Shown here piece by piece: positions 7,439-15,210 of a DNA stretch of 34,526 bases. The stretch covers positions 1 through 34,526 of the forward strand of contig JBDROB010000032.1 of the NCBI GenBank assembly GCA_043810355.1, in the 5' to 3' direction. Below the pieces are notes generated by a model. That model did no database searches, had not been told where the DNA came from, and saw only the letters and a list, made by a program, of their open reading frames with translations. Made by a program: the position numbers and the translations under genes. The number at the start of each line of letters is the position of its first letter. Within the stretch, counting starts at the first letter, position 1. The stretch comes from JAZDHV01 sp043810355 (GTDB lineage: Archaea; Nanobdellota; Nanobdellia; Woesearchaeales; JAGVYU01).

Positions 7439-7486
7439 GAGGCAAGGAAATCATTTTTTGATTTTCGCTGCCTCTGAGCCTTTTTT
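7439..7486 (+). terminator. hairpin plus T6 after tRNA-Lys
   Basis: GAGGCA (7439-7444) pairs with TGCCTC (7469-7474), and AAATCA (7448-7453) with TGATTT (7459-7464), around a T5 loop. T6 follows at 7481-7486. The position right after the tRNA suggests termination and 3' trimming. A separate small RNA is a less likely reading. Confidence 0.5.
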
Positions 7487-7513
7487 AATTAAGTTTTTTT
7501 AATAATTTGATTT

Positions 7514-8398
7514 CTATGTAGAAATTACATTTATCACTAAATCATCATATTTTTTTGCTTGATGCTGTATATGGGGAACGTGTCCTTCACCAATTATCAG
7601 ACATGATCGCTTTGCTTGTTTTGTAAATGGATACATGTAATCCAAAACATCTTTATCTAGGTCCCTTCTCGTCTTCTTTGCTGTTTCATCTTTTTCTGCT
7701 AAATTATCATACCCATAATTCCCTTCTGAAAGTTTATTGATAAAAGATTGAATTTCTAAAGAAAGAGATTTATAACGATCAATATTGCTTGAGTCAATCT
7801 TATCAACAAATTCTCTTCTTACAATATAATCTTGGATAATTGAGAAAGCTTTTCGAACACCAAAAGAAGCTATTTTTTGTTGTATAAAATTATCTGGCTG
7901 GGCTCTGTAAAATGTAACAGCTTTCATATATTGTTCAACATCCTGTGTTCTGAAGAACTCTTGGTATTGTTCTAATATTCTAGGGAAATCAGTGCATAAT
8001 AAATCTAATGCCCTTTTTGAAGACCTTCTTATGTTTAATAATATATCGTATCCTCTCATAGATTCAGGTGTTTCTATACCACCAATAATCGGAGGTGGGG
8101 AAATATATTCAAAATACAATCTTTCAATACAATAGAAATGATTACCCCATAATTTAGCCTTACTAATCTGTTCTTTCCAATATGGCCATCCAGAATCAGG
8201 ATTAATTTGTGCTAAGCCTAATTTTATTAAATCATCTAGGTGTGTTTGGTTTTTTACGAATCTTTGCACCCCCTCTAAGAAAACCAAAGATATATTAGGG
8301 ACTATAATATCCTTGACAATATCAAACAATCTAGATTGTACTTCTACATCTCCATGACATTTATCAGGAAGTATATATAAATGTGGATTTTCTGCCAT
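7514..8398 (-). CDS. Tiki/TraB/EreA-ChaN-like superfamily protein (distant)
   Basis: This 294-residue soluble protein opens with LYILPDKCHGD followed by a helix and VFLEGVQRF, and ends with LIIGEGHVPHIQHQ (GEGH at residues 270-273). A His after the first strand, an acidic E-G after the second, and a late G-x-GH strand recall the Tiki/TraB/EreA/ChaN superfamily. Those are metal-dependent hydrolase-like or haem-binding folds. The central 150 residues are helical and unfamiliar. The match is pattern-level only, and a lineage-specific protein of unknown function is the alternative. The gene is divergent from the 50-codon membrane peptide. Two TTCCGAA repeats 11 bp apart lie in the shared promoter region. 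Confidence 0.5.
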   Translation of the reverse strand: MAENPHLYILPDKCHGDVEVQSRLFDIVKDIIVPNISLVFLEGVQRFVKNQTHLDDLIKLGLAQINPDSGWPYWKEQISKAKLWGNHFYCIERLYFEYISPPPIIGGIETPESMRGYDILLNIRRSSKRALDLLCTDFPRILEQYQEFFRTQDVEQYMKAVTFYRAQPDNFIQQKIASFGVRKAFSIIQDYIVRREFVDKIDSSNIDRYKSLSLEIQSFINKLSEGNYGYDNLAEKDETAKKTRRDLDKDVLDYMYPFTKQAKRSCLIIGEGHVPHIQHQAKKYDDLVINVIST

Positions 8399-8442
8399 AA
8401 TTAAACCTTGTTAAGAATGTATTCATAATAGTTTTGTTAATA

Positions 8443-8460
8443 TTCCGAAAATTTTCCGAA
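8443..8460. promoter_or_regulatory. direct repeats TTCCGAA, one helical turn apart
   Basis: TTCCGAA occurs at 8443-8449 and 8454-8460, an 11-bp period that puts both copies on one face of the DNA. They lie between the divergent 294-aa and 50-aa genes. A related ATTCGGAATAT (the reverse complement contains ATTCCGAAT) lies near 7279 before tRNA-Lys. A regulator-binding site is inferred. Confidence 0.35.
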
Positions 8461-8513
8461 TCAGAAAAACTTATTTTTTAGATGGTTCTGAATCCATATC
8501 AAAAAAAGAAATA

Positions 8514-8521
8514 TTTATATA
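8514..8521 (+). promoter_or_regulatory. TATA box of the 50-aa membrane peptide gene
   Basis: TTTATATA sits 24 bp before the ATG at 8538, the usual distance for a leaderless archaeal transcript. This spacing is the main reason to accept the small ORF. Confidence 0.5.
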
Positions 8522-8537
8522 CTATAATATCTAGATT

Positions 8538-8690
8538 ATGACATCTATAATGGAAAACATATTAAAAAAGAGCTATGTGATGATATATCTCAATAGAATA
8601 ATTTCTGCATCTTATTTATTTAGGTCACCAATCTATCTTATATTCTTATTGTTATTGGTATATACTTATGCAAGTTTTGCGTTTAAGTAA
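8538..8690 (+). CDS. single-pass membrane peptide (50 aa)
   Basis: This 50-codon frame encodes a short amphipathic, basic N-terminal half (NILKKSYVMIYLNR) and one hydrophobic segment at about residues 31-44 (SPIYLIFLLLLVYTYA). It ends in SFAFK. No family is recognised. Support is the TATA box 24 bp before the ATG and the membrane-like composition. An internal ATG at 8550 is an alternative start. It lies alone in a 425-bp stretch between two minus-strand genes. Confidence 0.5.
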   Translation: MTSIMENILKKSYVMIYLNRIISASYLFRSPIYLIFLLLLVYTYASFAFK

Positions 8691-8823
8691 AATTGTTCTA
8701 GTCGGAATTCGATTTGATATTGCATTAATCTCGAATCCCTAAAAAGTTATTAAATGATTAACAATGCAAACATAAAAAGAATAAAAATCTAATAAATTTA
8801 ATGGTCAAAAAAATTAAGAAAAA

Positions 8824-9618
8824 CTAATCTTGTCTGGCTATTTCAGGCCTAGCAACTTCTCCTTTAACTGTTGAGTAAGTTATTTTTCCAGCTTCCATCC
8901 TTCTCAATTCACCAGGCCTTTCTTTGCTTGTTACATAGACAACTGTACTAGGCATGACATATGATGCATCCATAGCTGAGAAACCTCTTGTTCCAATAAT
9001 ACCTTCTTGTGAAAATCCTCTTACTTTACTTGCTGTTCTATCTGGTGGTATAAAACTATATGGTCTTTCAAGATTGACTAACCTTTGCTTTACTCCAACA
9101 ATGTTTCCAGTTCGATCAATAAGTGTAGCTCCATTTTGCATGCCTAAATCAGCAAATTCAGCTACTGGAACATCATAAACAGATTTACCAACAATTGGAT
9201 GATTGCCATTCAATGATTCAATGTGTGAATAGTGGGATGGGTTTTCAGGCTCAAAATTGATGACTACCAAATGACCAGGGAACATTATCCCATATCTTGG
9301 CCTTAATTCCATAGGGATTCTGCCAAGATAATGAAGAGTATCCTTTGCTTCAAGAGCAGTTGCTCTCAGATATCTGTATACTCTTCCCTCTAATTCTCTG
9401 GATAATTCAGGAATAATTTCTAAAATTTCTTCTGGTACTTCAACATTATCAAAATGAGCATCAATAGAAGGAACATTTCCTATAAGTGTAGGTAGTGGAG
9501 GTGAATCTAATCTTTTAGTACTATCACCATTTCTTCTTCCTGATCCTTTTTGTTCTAATTCAGCTAGAGCTTCATATAGTCTACTTTCTGGATCCAAGAC
9601 ACTTGTTGATTCATCCAT
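8824..9618 (-). CDS. DisA_N (diadenylate cyclase)-like protein, probably inactive
   Basis: This is a 264-residue protein. Residues about 112-250 align by eye with the DAC domain that makes c-di-AMP: PGHLVVINF matches the P-GALIV strand, SLNGNHPIVGKSVYDVPVAEFADLGM matches the segment before DGA, then NGATLID, GTRGFSAMDASYVMPSTVVYVTSKERPGELRRMEAGK. The catalytic DGA reads NGA (162-164), and the RHR of GTRHRTA reads RGF in GTRGFSA (209-215). Both active-site motifs are therefore lost while the fold pattern remains. This suggests a binding or scaffold role, not cyclisation. A disordered N-terminal stretch precedes it. It is divergent from the tandem Lrp-type regulator, sharing a 98-bp promoter region. 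The homology is inferred without alignment tools. Confidence 0.55.
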   Translation of the reverse strand: MDESTSVLDPESRLYEALAELEQKGSGRRNGDSTKRLDSPPLPTLIGNVPSIDAHFDNVEVPEEILEIIPELSRELEGRVYRYLRATALEAKDTLHYLGRIPMELRPRYGIMFPGHLVVINFEPENPSHYSHIESLNGNHPIVGKSVYDVPVAEFADLGMQNGATLIDRTGNIVGVKQRLVNLERPYSFIPPDRTASKVRGFSQEGIIGTRGFSAMDASYVMPSTVVYVTSKERPGELRRMEAGKITYSTVKGEVARPEIARQD

Positions 9619-9663
9619 AATATAGTATATTTTCTTTGATATTAATTAATATGTTGATGGTAA

Positions 9664-9714
9664 TTTTTGTAAAAAATGAAAATATTTATATAATAATCTA
9701 GTATTTTACAAAAA
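9664..9714. promoter_or_regulatory. 11-bp inverted repeat around the promoter of the tandem regulator
   Basis: TTTTTGTAAAA (9664-9674) and its exact reverse complement TTTTACAAAAA (9704-9714) flank the TATA box TATTTATATAA (9683-9693). The second arm ends two bases before the ATG at 9717. Binding to both arms would cover the whole promoter, so autoregulation by the encoded Lrp-type protein is plausible. Confidence 0.55.
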
Positions 9715-9716
9715 AT

Positions 9717-10685
9717 ATGGAAAAAAGGGATAAAAGGCTATTATATGAGCTAGAAATGAACTCAAGAAGATCCATTTCTTCAATAGGCAAGATAAGCAGG
9801 ATGAGCCAGCAGACTGCTGATTATAAGATAAAGCTGCTCTTAAAAAAAGATATAATAAAAAATTTTGTGACAATAATAAATTATTCAACAACAGACTATC
9901 TCTGTTTCAGGGTGTTCTTCCAATTAAGGCAAAAGATGAGTGATAAATACAATTCTTTCATCAAGATGCTTAAGGACCATAAGAACACCTTGGAGATATC
10001 CATGGTGAGAAGCCGTTATGATCTTATTGTGGCATTTGCCTATAATAACCCTCTGTTCTTTAATACAGAGTTCAAAAAGATTGTTCAGGAGAATATTGAA
10101 CTGATAAAGGATTATGACATAATGACTTCTGTATCCCAGAATTATTTTGGAAGAAAATATCTCAGTCCTAAAAGCGAGATTAAGAACATTTTTATTGGCG
10201 GTGAGGCAAAATTGATCCATCTTGAGCCTGTCGATAAGAGGATACTTTTTATTTTGTCAAGGAATTCAAGGATTCCAATAGCAGAAATCTGCTCTGATGT
10301 GAATAAATCACCATCAACTGTCATCAATAAGATAAAGATGATGAAAAAATTAGGAATAATCTTGAGCTATAGCTGTTTTATCAATCCAATTAGTGTTGAT
10401 CATCATCAGTACATTATCCTTTTAAGGTCAAAGAACCTGACACTTAAGCTTGAGAATAATCTTGCAAATTTTTGCATTCAGAATCCCAACATTATATCTT
10501 TTGTCAAGACTTTCGGCAATTGGGATTATGAACTGACAGTTGAGACAATCACGCCCACAGAATTCAGGAAAATATATGAGAATATTAGACAGAGGTTTGA
10601 GGATATCATGGATGATTTCAATATCCTGATTGTGAATGATTTGATAAAATCTGTTTTTCTTCCGGAATCCTTCAGCCAGATGTGA
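9717..10685 (+). CDS. tandem Lrp/AsnC-type transcription regulator
   Basis: The 322-residue protein holds two copies of an AsnC-type winged helix plus ligand-domain-like half. HTH 1 lies at about residues 3-45 (DKRLLYELEMNSRRSISSIGKISRMSQQTADYKIKLL). HTH 2 lies at about 171-215 (DKRILFILSRNSRIPIAEICSDVNKSPSTVINKIKMM). Each is followed by a beta-rich segment. Normal Lrp proteins are about 150 residues and dimerise, so this fusion makes a built-in dimer whose two halves may recognise different half-sites. It lies directly upstream of aspartate kinase and may control the lysine genes. An inverted repeat surrounds its own promoter. The ATG at 9717 is at leaderless distance from the TATA box. Confidence 0.75.
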   Translation: MEKRDKRLLYELEMNSRRSISSIGKISRMSQQTADYKIKLLLKKDIIKNFVTIINYSTTDYLCFRVFFQLRQKMSDKYNSFIKMLKDHKNTLEISMVRSRYDLIVAFAYNNPLFFNTEFKKIVQENIELIKDYDIMTSVSQNYFGRKYLSPKSEIKNIFIGGEAKLIHLEPVDKRILFILSRNSRIPIAEICSDVNKSPSTVINKIKMMKKLGIILSYSCFINPISVDHHQYIILLRSKNLTLKLENNLANFCIQNPNIISFVKTFGNWDYELTVETITPTEFRKIYENIRQRFEDIMDDFNILIVNDLIKSVFLPESFSQM

Positions 10686-10698
10686 ATTTTATATGAAA

Positions 10699-10778
10699 TT
10701 CGTAATATTCTTGAAAATACAATCATTAATTTTATAAAAGCCACAAAAACTATTTTCTAGTGTGGTTAAGTTTTTAAA
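10699..10778 (+). promoter_or_regulatory. promoter region of aspartate kinase with TTCGTAA half-site
   Basis: TTCGTAA (10699-10705) is the reverse complement of the TTACGAA half-site seen elsewhere in the lysine block. A TATA-like TTTATAAA lies at 10731-10738. A closer TTTTTAAA at 10771-10778 is 24 bp before the ATG at 10803, which fits a leaderless message. Confidence 0.45.
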
Positions 10779-10802
10779 CATGATAAAAAAACATATCTCA
10801 AA

Positions 10803-12131
10803 ATGATTATACAGAAATATGGCGGAAGTTCAGTAAAGGATGCTGAGAGGATCAAGAATGTATGCAGTATTATCAAGAATACATTTGAGAAAATTGGAAG
10901 CAATCCAAGCTCATTGATAGTGGTATCCTCAGCAGTTGGAGGGATCACTGATATGCTTATTTCATATGGGAAAGAGCCTGGCATCAAAGAGAGCCAGAAG
11001 TTTTTTGATGAGATAAAAAATAGGCATGTAAAAATTCTAAATGACCTTGACCTTGATGAGAACCTTTTGGATTCCTTACTAAATGAGATATTGGATATAA
11101 TCAGAGGAGATATGGATCAATTACAATTTCTTGACATAATGCAGAGCTTTGGGGAAAGGATGTCAACAAGGATAATCTCAGCCTATCTAAACAAAATAGG
11201 GATCAAATCAACCCAGCATGATGCGTATGATATTGGATTTGTCACAGATGATAATTTTGGGAATGCAGAGATATTACCTGAAATATATGACTTGATAAAT
11301 AAGAAAATGTCAAAATTTGAAGGAGTACCTGTTGTGACTGGATTTATCGCAAAGACCAGAACAGGAGACATCACAACACTTGGAAGAGGGGGATCAGATT
11401 ATACTGCTGCTATAATTGGAGCTGCATTGTCAGCTGAAGAAGTTCAGATATGGACAGATGTAAATGGAATAATGACAGCAGATCCAAGAATGATAAAAGA
11501 AGCAAAGACTGTTCCAGTTGTCTCTTTTTCAGAAGCTTCAGAGCTTGCATATTTTGGTGCAAAAGTGTTGCATCCAAAGACAATACTTCCTCTTATGGAT
11601 AAGGAAATTCCTGTAAGAATCTTAAATACATATGAGCCTGAGCATGAAGGAACATTGATTGTCAAGAAATTGAATATGTCAAATGTTAATCCTCATAAAG
11701 CATTAGCTTTTAAGAAAGATATCCAAGTCATAAATGTCACATCAACAAGAATGCTTAATGCACATGGATTTCTTGCCAAACTATTTGAGATATTTGAAAA
11801 ATATAGTGTTGTAGTTGATATGGTCACCACTTCAGAGGTTTCAGTATCAGTGACAGCTGACCCAGGTGTTAATATTGATGGAGTTGTAAAAGAATTAGGA
11901 GAATTCTCAAAAGTTGAAGTGAGGAAAAACAGGTCATTGATATGCTGTGTTGGAGAGGTCTATAAGTTCACTCCTGGAATCTTATCAAAGATATTGACAT
12001 TAGTTGCAGGTGAAGGGATCAATGTAGAGATGATAGGGTTGGGAGCGTCTGAGATAAATGTAAGCTTTGTTGTTGACAGCAATGATCTGGAGAAGTGTGT
12101 CAGAGTGCTTCATAGTGGGTTATATATGTGA
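10803..12131 (+). CDS. lysC: aspartate kinase
   Basis: This 442-residue enzyme phosphorylates aspartate, the first step to lysine. The kinase domain starts with KYGGSSV and carries VVSSAVGGITD, GRGGSDYTA (aspartate/ATP site) and WTDVNGIMTADP. From about residue 300 two ACT domains follow (INVTSTRMLNAHGFLAKLFEIFEKYSVVVDMV and LICCVGEVYKFTPGILSKILTLVAGEGINVEMI), the usual place where lysine or threonine inhibits the enzyme. Length and order fit monofunctional aspartokinases. No threonine or methionine branch genes are nearby, so lysine supply is the likely job. It is the first enzyme gene of the lysine block, separated from dapB by a 260-bp regulatory region. Confidence 0.95.
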   Translation: MIIQKYGGSSVKDAERIKNVCSIIKNTFEKIGSNPSSLIVVSSAVGGITDMLISYGKEPGIKESQKFFDEIKNRHVKILNDLDLDENLLDSLLNEILDIIRGDMDQLQFLDIMQSFGERMSTRIISAYLNKIGIKSTQHDAYDIGFVTDDNFGNAEILPEIYDLINKKMSKFEGVPVVTGFIAKTRTGDITTLGRGGSDYTAAIIGAALSAEEVQIWTDVNGIMTADPRMIKEAKTVPVVSFSEASELAYFGAKVLHPKTILPLMDKEIPVRILNTYEPEHEGTLIVKKLNMSNVNPHKALAFKKDIQVINVTSTRMLNAHGFLAKLFEIFEKYSVVVDMVTTSEVSVSVTADPGVNIDGVVKELGEFSKVEVRKNRSLICCVGEVYKFTPGILSKILTLVAGEGINVEMIGLGASEINVSFVVDSNDLEKCVRVLHSGLYM

Positions 12132-12134
12132 TTC

Positions 12135-12147
12135 TACGAATATCGTA
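12135..12147. promoter_or_regulatory. operator palindrome TACG-N5-CGTA before dapB
   Basis: TACGAATATCGTA begins four bases after the aspartate kinase stop. The same palindrome, TACGAATAACGTA, occurs twice before the small Lrp gene. In this gap (12132-12391) there is also a half-site TTACGAA at 12260-12266, and CGAAATC (12263-12269) is repeated inverted as GATTTCG (12293-12299). Lrp-family binding is inferred. Confidence 0.5.
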
Positions 12148-12391
12148 AAATAATTGTAATATTTCTATGAAAAATACATATATTTATAAGTAATTAGTAA
12201 TTCCTTTGATAATATTGATAACATCATTTATTATACTGAGTAAATATTTACTTAATTTTTTACGAAATCCCAATATCAGAAAATTAGATATAGATTTCGG
12301 GTTGATGACATTTGATTGATAATGAAGTGAAAAAGAGAAAATAATTTAAAAAACAAATGCTTACCTTATTTTAAGGGGGTAAATGATAAAA

Positions 12392-13162
12392 ATGGCAAAA
12401 ATAGGATTAATTGGATATGGAAGAATGGGGCATATTATAAGAGATATTGCTATTGAGAGAGGGCATGAAGTCTCTGTTATTGTAGATCCATACTGCAGCA
12501 CTGTGAATGAAAAGATATCAAAAGAGATAAATGAGAAAGAGTTCAAAGATGTTGATGTGTGTATTGACTTTAGTCATCCAGATGAAGCAATCAAAAATGC
12601 TAAAAAGCTGGCAGGAATTGGAAAAAATGTAGTGATGGCAACAACAGGATGGTATGGCCATATGGATGAGATGAAAAAAATTGTTAAAGATTCTGGAATA
12701 GGATTTATTTGGTCAGGAAATTTCTCAATCGGAGTCAATTGTTTTTTTAGGATTGTAAAGGAAGCGACGAAAATAATGAATAATGTCAAAGAGTATGATC
12801 CATTTTTATTTGAAATCCATCACAATAAGAAAGCTGACTCACCGTCAGGAACAGCCAATATGATTGGCAAGATTGTGGTGGATAATCTTGACAGGAAGGA
12901 TACTATTGTGACTGATAAATTAGATAGGCAGATAAAAGAGAATGAGCTTCATGTCGCATCTGTAAGAGGGGGAGATGTTCCTGGAACACATGTTGTCGGG
13001 TTTGATTCAACATTTGACACAATTGAACTTAAGCATACAGCAAGATCAAGGCATGGATTTGGACTTGGGGCTGTCATGGCAGCTGAGTTTTTGGTCGGCA
13101 AAAAGGGATTTTTTGAAATAGATGATCTTATGTATAATCTGATTGATAAAGGTGGAGATTAA
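12392..13162 (+). CDS. dapB: 4-hydroxy-tetrahydrodipicolinate reductase
   Basis: This 256-residue enzyme reduces the DapA product to tetrahydrodipicolinate. It has the Rossmann motif IGLIGYGRMG at the N-terminus, MATTGW near residue 85-90, SGNFSIGVN, and the catalytic/substrate motif EIHHNKKADSPSGTA; SVRGGDVPGTH lies near residue 195. Length and motifs are normal for DapB. The frame also offers an ATG at 12383, but AAGGGGGT at 12373-12380 is only 2 bases from it. It is 11 bases from the ATG at 12392, which also puts the Rossmann strand where the family has it. dapA follows 25 bp on with its own Shine-Dalgarno site, so dapB-dapA-asd look like one operon. Confidence 0.93.
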   Translation: MAKIGLIGYGRMGHIIRDIAIERGHEVSVIVDPYCSTVNEKISKEINEKEFKDVDVCIDFSHPDEAIKNAKKLAGIGKNVVMATTGWYGHMDEMKKIVKDSGIGFIWSGNFSIGVNCFFRIVKEATKIMNNVKEYDPFLFEIHHNKKADSPSGTANMIGKIVVDNLDRKDTIVTDKLDRQIKENELHVASVRGGDVPGTHVVGFDSTFDTIELKHTARSRHGFGLGAVMAAEFLVGKKGFFEIDDLMYNLIDKGGD

Positions 13163-13187
13163 AATTTAGGTTGGAGGTGTAATTAAG

Positions 13188-14069
13188 ATGTTCAAGGGAT
13201 TATATACTGCAATAATAACACCGTTTACCCAAGACGATTCTTTGGATGAAGGGGCTTTGAGGAAATTGGTCGACTTCCAGATAGAAAATGGAGTTGATGG
13301 GATTGTTCCATGCGGAACAACAGGTGAAAGCCCAACATTATCAGATGAAGAGGCTGAAAAAGTCATAGAGATTGTTGTGAATCAAGTTGATAAAAGAGTG
13401 AAAGTGATTGCTGGGACTGGAACAAACTCAACTGCAAAGTCAATAAGAAAATCAATCAGAGCTCAAGAGCTTGGAGTAGACGGACTGCTTTTAGTCAATC
13501 CTTATTATAACAAGCCGACACAGAAAGGGCTTTATCTTCATTTCAAGGCAATTGCAGATTCTGTCAAGATTCCTTGTATAATATATAACATCAAGGGAAG
13601 GACAGCAGTCAATGTCGAGACAAAGACACTTGTAAATCTCATGAATGACTGCGATAACATAGTCTGTGTGAAAGAGGCATCAGGAGACATAAACCAGATG
13701 AAAGATGTCATTGCAGGCAAGAAAGAGGGTTTTACTGTTTTGTCTGGAGATGATAATATCACTCTTGATTTGATTGAAGCAGGAGGAGATGGAATCATCT
13801 CAGTTGCATCAAACATTGCTCCAAAAATGATGAGCGATATGGTGCATTCTGCTTTAGATGGTGATATGGCAAAAGCAAGAGAGATGGAGAAGGGTCTCTC
13901 TGAGCTTTTTAGGGTAGAGTTTATTGAGACAAATCCTATTCCAATCAAGGCAATGGTTGCCATGAAAGGAATGTGCAAAGAGGTTTACAGGCTGCCAATG
14001 TGCTCTCTTGAGGATGAGGGACATAGGGATGAGATAAAAAAAGTCATGGTCGATTTAGGATTGTTATGA
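13188..14069 (+). CDS. dapA: 4-hydroxy-tetrahydrodipicolinate synthase
   Basis: This 293-residue TIM-barrel lyase condenses pyruvate with aspartate semialdehyde. It shows CGTTGESPTLS (residues 42-52), NPYYNKPTQKG (about 104-114), catalytic Tyr133 in IIYNIKGRT and the Schiff-base Lys162 in VKEASGD. Residue 136 is Lys where the family usually has Pro (YN-P-RT), a small deviation beside the active site. Related aldolases such as KDG aldolase share the fold, but the dap neighbours settle the assignment. GGAGGTG at 13173-13179 is 8 bases before the ATG. It is the second gene of a dapB-dapA-asd run. Confidence 0.93.
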   Translation: MFKGLYTAIITPFTQDDSLDEGALRKLVDFQIENGVDGIVPCGTTGESPTLSDEEAEKVIEIVVNQVDKRVKVIAGTGTNSTAKSIRKSIRAQELGVDGLLLVNPYYNKPTQKGLYLHFKAIADSVKIPCIIYNIKGRTAVNVETKTLVNLMNDCDNIVCVKEASGDINQMKDVIAGKKEGFTVLSGDDNITLDLIEAGGDGIISVASNIAPKMMSDMVHSALDGDMAKAREMEKGLSELFRVEFIETNPIPIKAMVAMKGMCKEVYRLPMCSLEDEGHRDEIKKVMVDLGLL

Positions 14070-14102
14070 TTAAGTAAATAGTGTAAAGGAGGAATGTTTA
14101 AT

Positions 14103-15176
14103 ATGAAAAGATTGAGGGTTGGAATATTGGCTGGGACTGGAATGGTAGGCCAAAACTATATCAGATTATTAGAGAATCATCCATGGTTTGAGGTGACTTA
14201 TATAACTGCTTCACCTCAGTCTGCAGGAAAGAAATATTCTGAAGCAGTTGAGAAAAAATGGACTATGCCAACAGAGATTCCTGCAAGTGTTGGAGATATA
14301 GTTGTTGAGAATATGGATCAGATAATAAAATGCAAAAAAGAATGTGAATTTGTTTTCTCTGCTCTTGATTCAGGCATTGCAAAAGAATGGGAGCATCAGT
14401 ATGCAGAGGCAGGAATACCAGTAGTCTCGAACGCATCTGCGCACAGGTGGACAGAAGATGTGCCAATGCTTATACCAGAGATCAATCCACAACATATAGA
14501 CATTATACCAATACAGCAAAAGAATCGAGGTTGGGACAAAGGATTTATTGCAGTAAAGCCGAATTGCAGCCTTCAAAGTTATTTGGCTCCCCTTTATGCT
14601 CTTATGGAGTTTGGAATCAAGAGAGTGATTGTCTCAACAGTCCAGGCATTGTCTGGCGGCGGATGGAAGGTTGTAAGTGATCCAAAATATCAGCATAATG
14701 TTGTGCCTTATATTGGAGGAGAAGAGGAAAAATCAGAGAAAGAGCCGATGAAAATACTTGGCTCAATTAAGGATGGTAAATTTATTAATTATGATGGATT
14801 CACAATCAGTGCCATATGCAAGAGAGGAGATGCAAGGGATGGCCATCTGGCAGATGTCTGGGTTGAATTTGAGAGAAACCCAACTCGCGAGCAGATATTA
14901 GAAGCATGGAATAATTTTAAAGGTATTCCTCAGGAATTAGATCTTCCAATGGCTCCAGAAAGACCTATCCATTATATTGATGAGCCAGATCGCCCTCAGG
15001 TCACTTTAGACAGGGATGTTGATAAGGGAATGGCATGTGTCTGCGGAAGATTGCAAGAGTCAAATGTATTTGACTGGAAATTTGTTGCACTTTCACATAA
15101 TACAGTGAGAGGAGCTGCTGGAGGTGGAATCCTCAATGCAGAGCTTCTCTACAAGAAAGGGTATCTAGGAAAATAG
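14103..15176 (+). CDS. asd: aspartate-semialdehyde dehydrogenase
   Basis: This 357-residue enzyme reduces aspartyl phosphate to aspartate semialdehyde, linking aspartate kinase to DapA. It is of the archaeal/fungal type. Visible are the NADP motif GILAGTGMVGQ, SNASAHR, catalytic Cys155 in VKPNCSLQ, ALSGGGWK and the active-site His in RGDARDGHLADVWVEF. SHNTVRGAAGGGILNAELL near the end closes the nucleotide site. An ATG at 14094 is also in frame but only one base after AAAGGAGG (14086-14092). The ATG at 14103 is 10 bases away, so I prefer it. It is last in the dapB-dapA-asd run and converges on an opposite-strand hypothetical. Confidence 0.93.
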   Translation: MKRLRVGILAGTGMVGQNYIRLLENHPWFEVTYITASPQSAGKKYSEAVEKKWTMPTEIPASVGDIVVENMDQIIKCKKECEFVFSALDSGIAKEWEHQYAEAGIPVVSNASAHRWTEDVPMLIPEINPQHIDIIPIQQKNRGWDKGFIAVKPNCSLQSYLAPLYALMEFGIKRVIVSTVQALSGGGWKVVSDPKYQHNVVPYIGGEEEKSEKEPMKILGSIKDGKFINYDGFTISAICKRGDARDGHLADVWVEFERNPTREQILEAWNNFKGIPQELDLPMAPERPIHYIDEPDRPQVTLDRDVDKGMACVCGRLQESNVFDWKFVALSHNTVRGAAGGGILNAELLYKKGYLGK

Positions 15177-15210
15177 TCAAGAATAAAAAGAACAATTAGA
15201 ATTATGATTA

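Noticed and set aside
8441..8460. Palindrome ATTCCGAAAATTTTCCGAAT
   Set aside because: It looks symmetric, but the outer parts are direct repeats (TTCCGAA twice), not complements. It is recorded as direct repeats instead.
14263..14680. Several frames of 67-97 codons inside asd on both strands
   Set aside because: They overlap the conserved catalytic part of asd and show no start signal or family resemblance.
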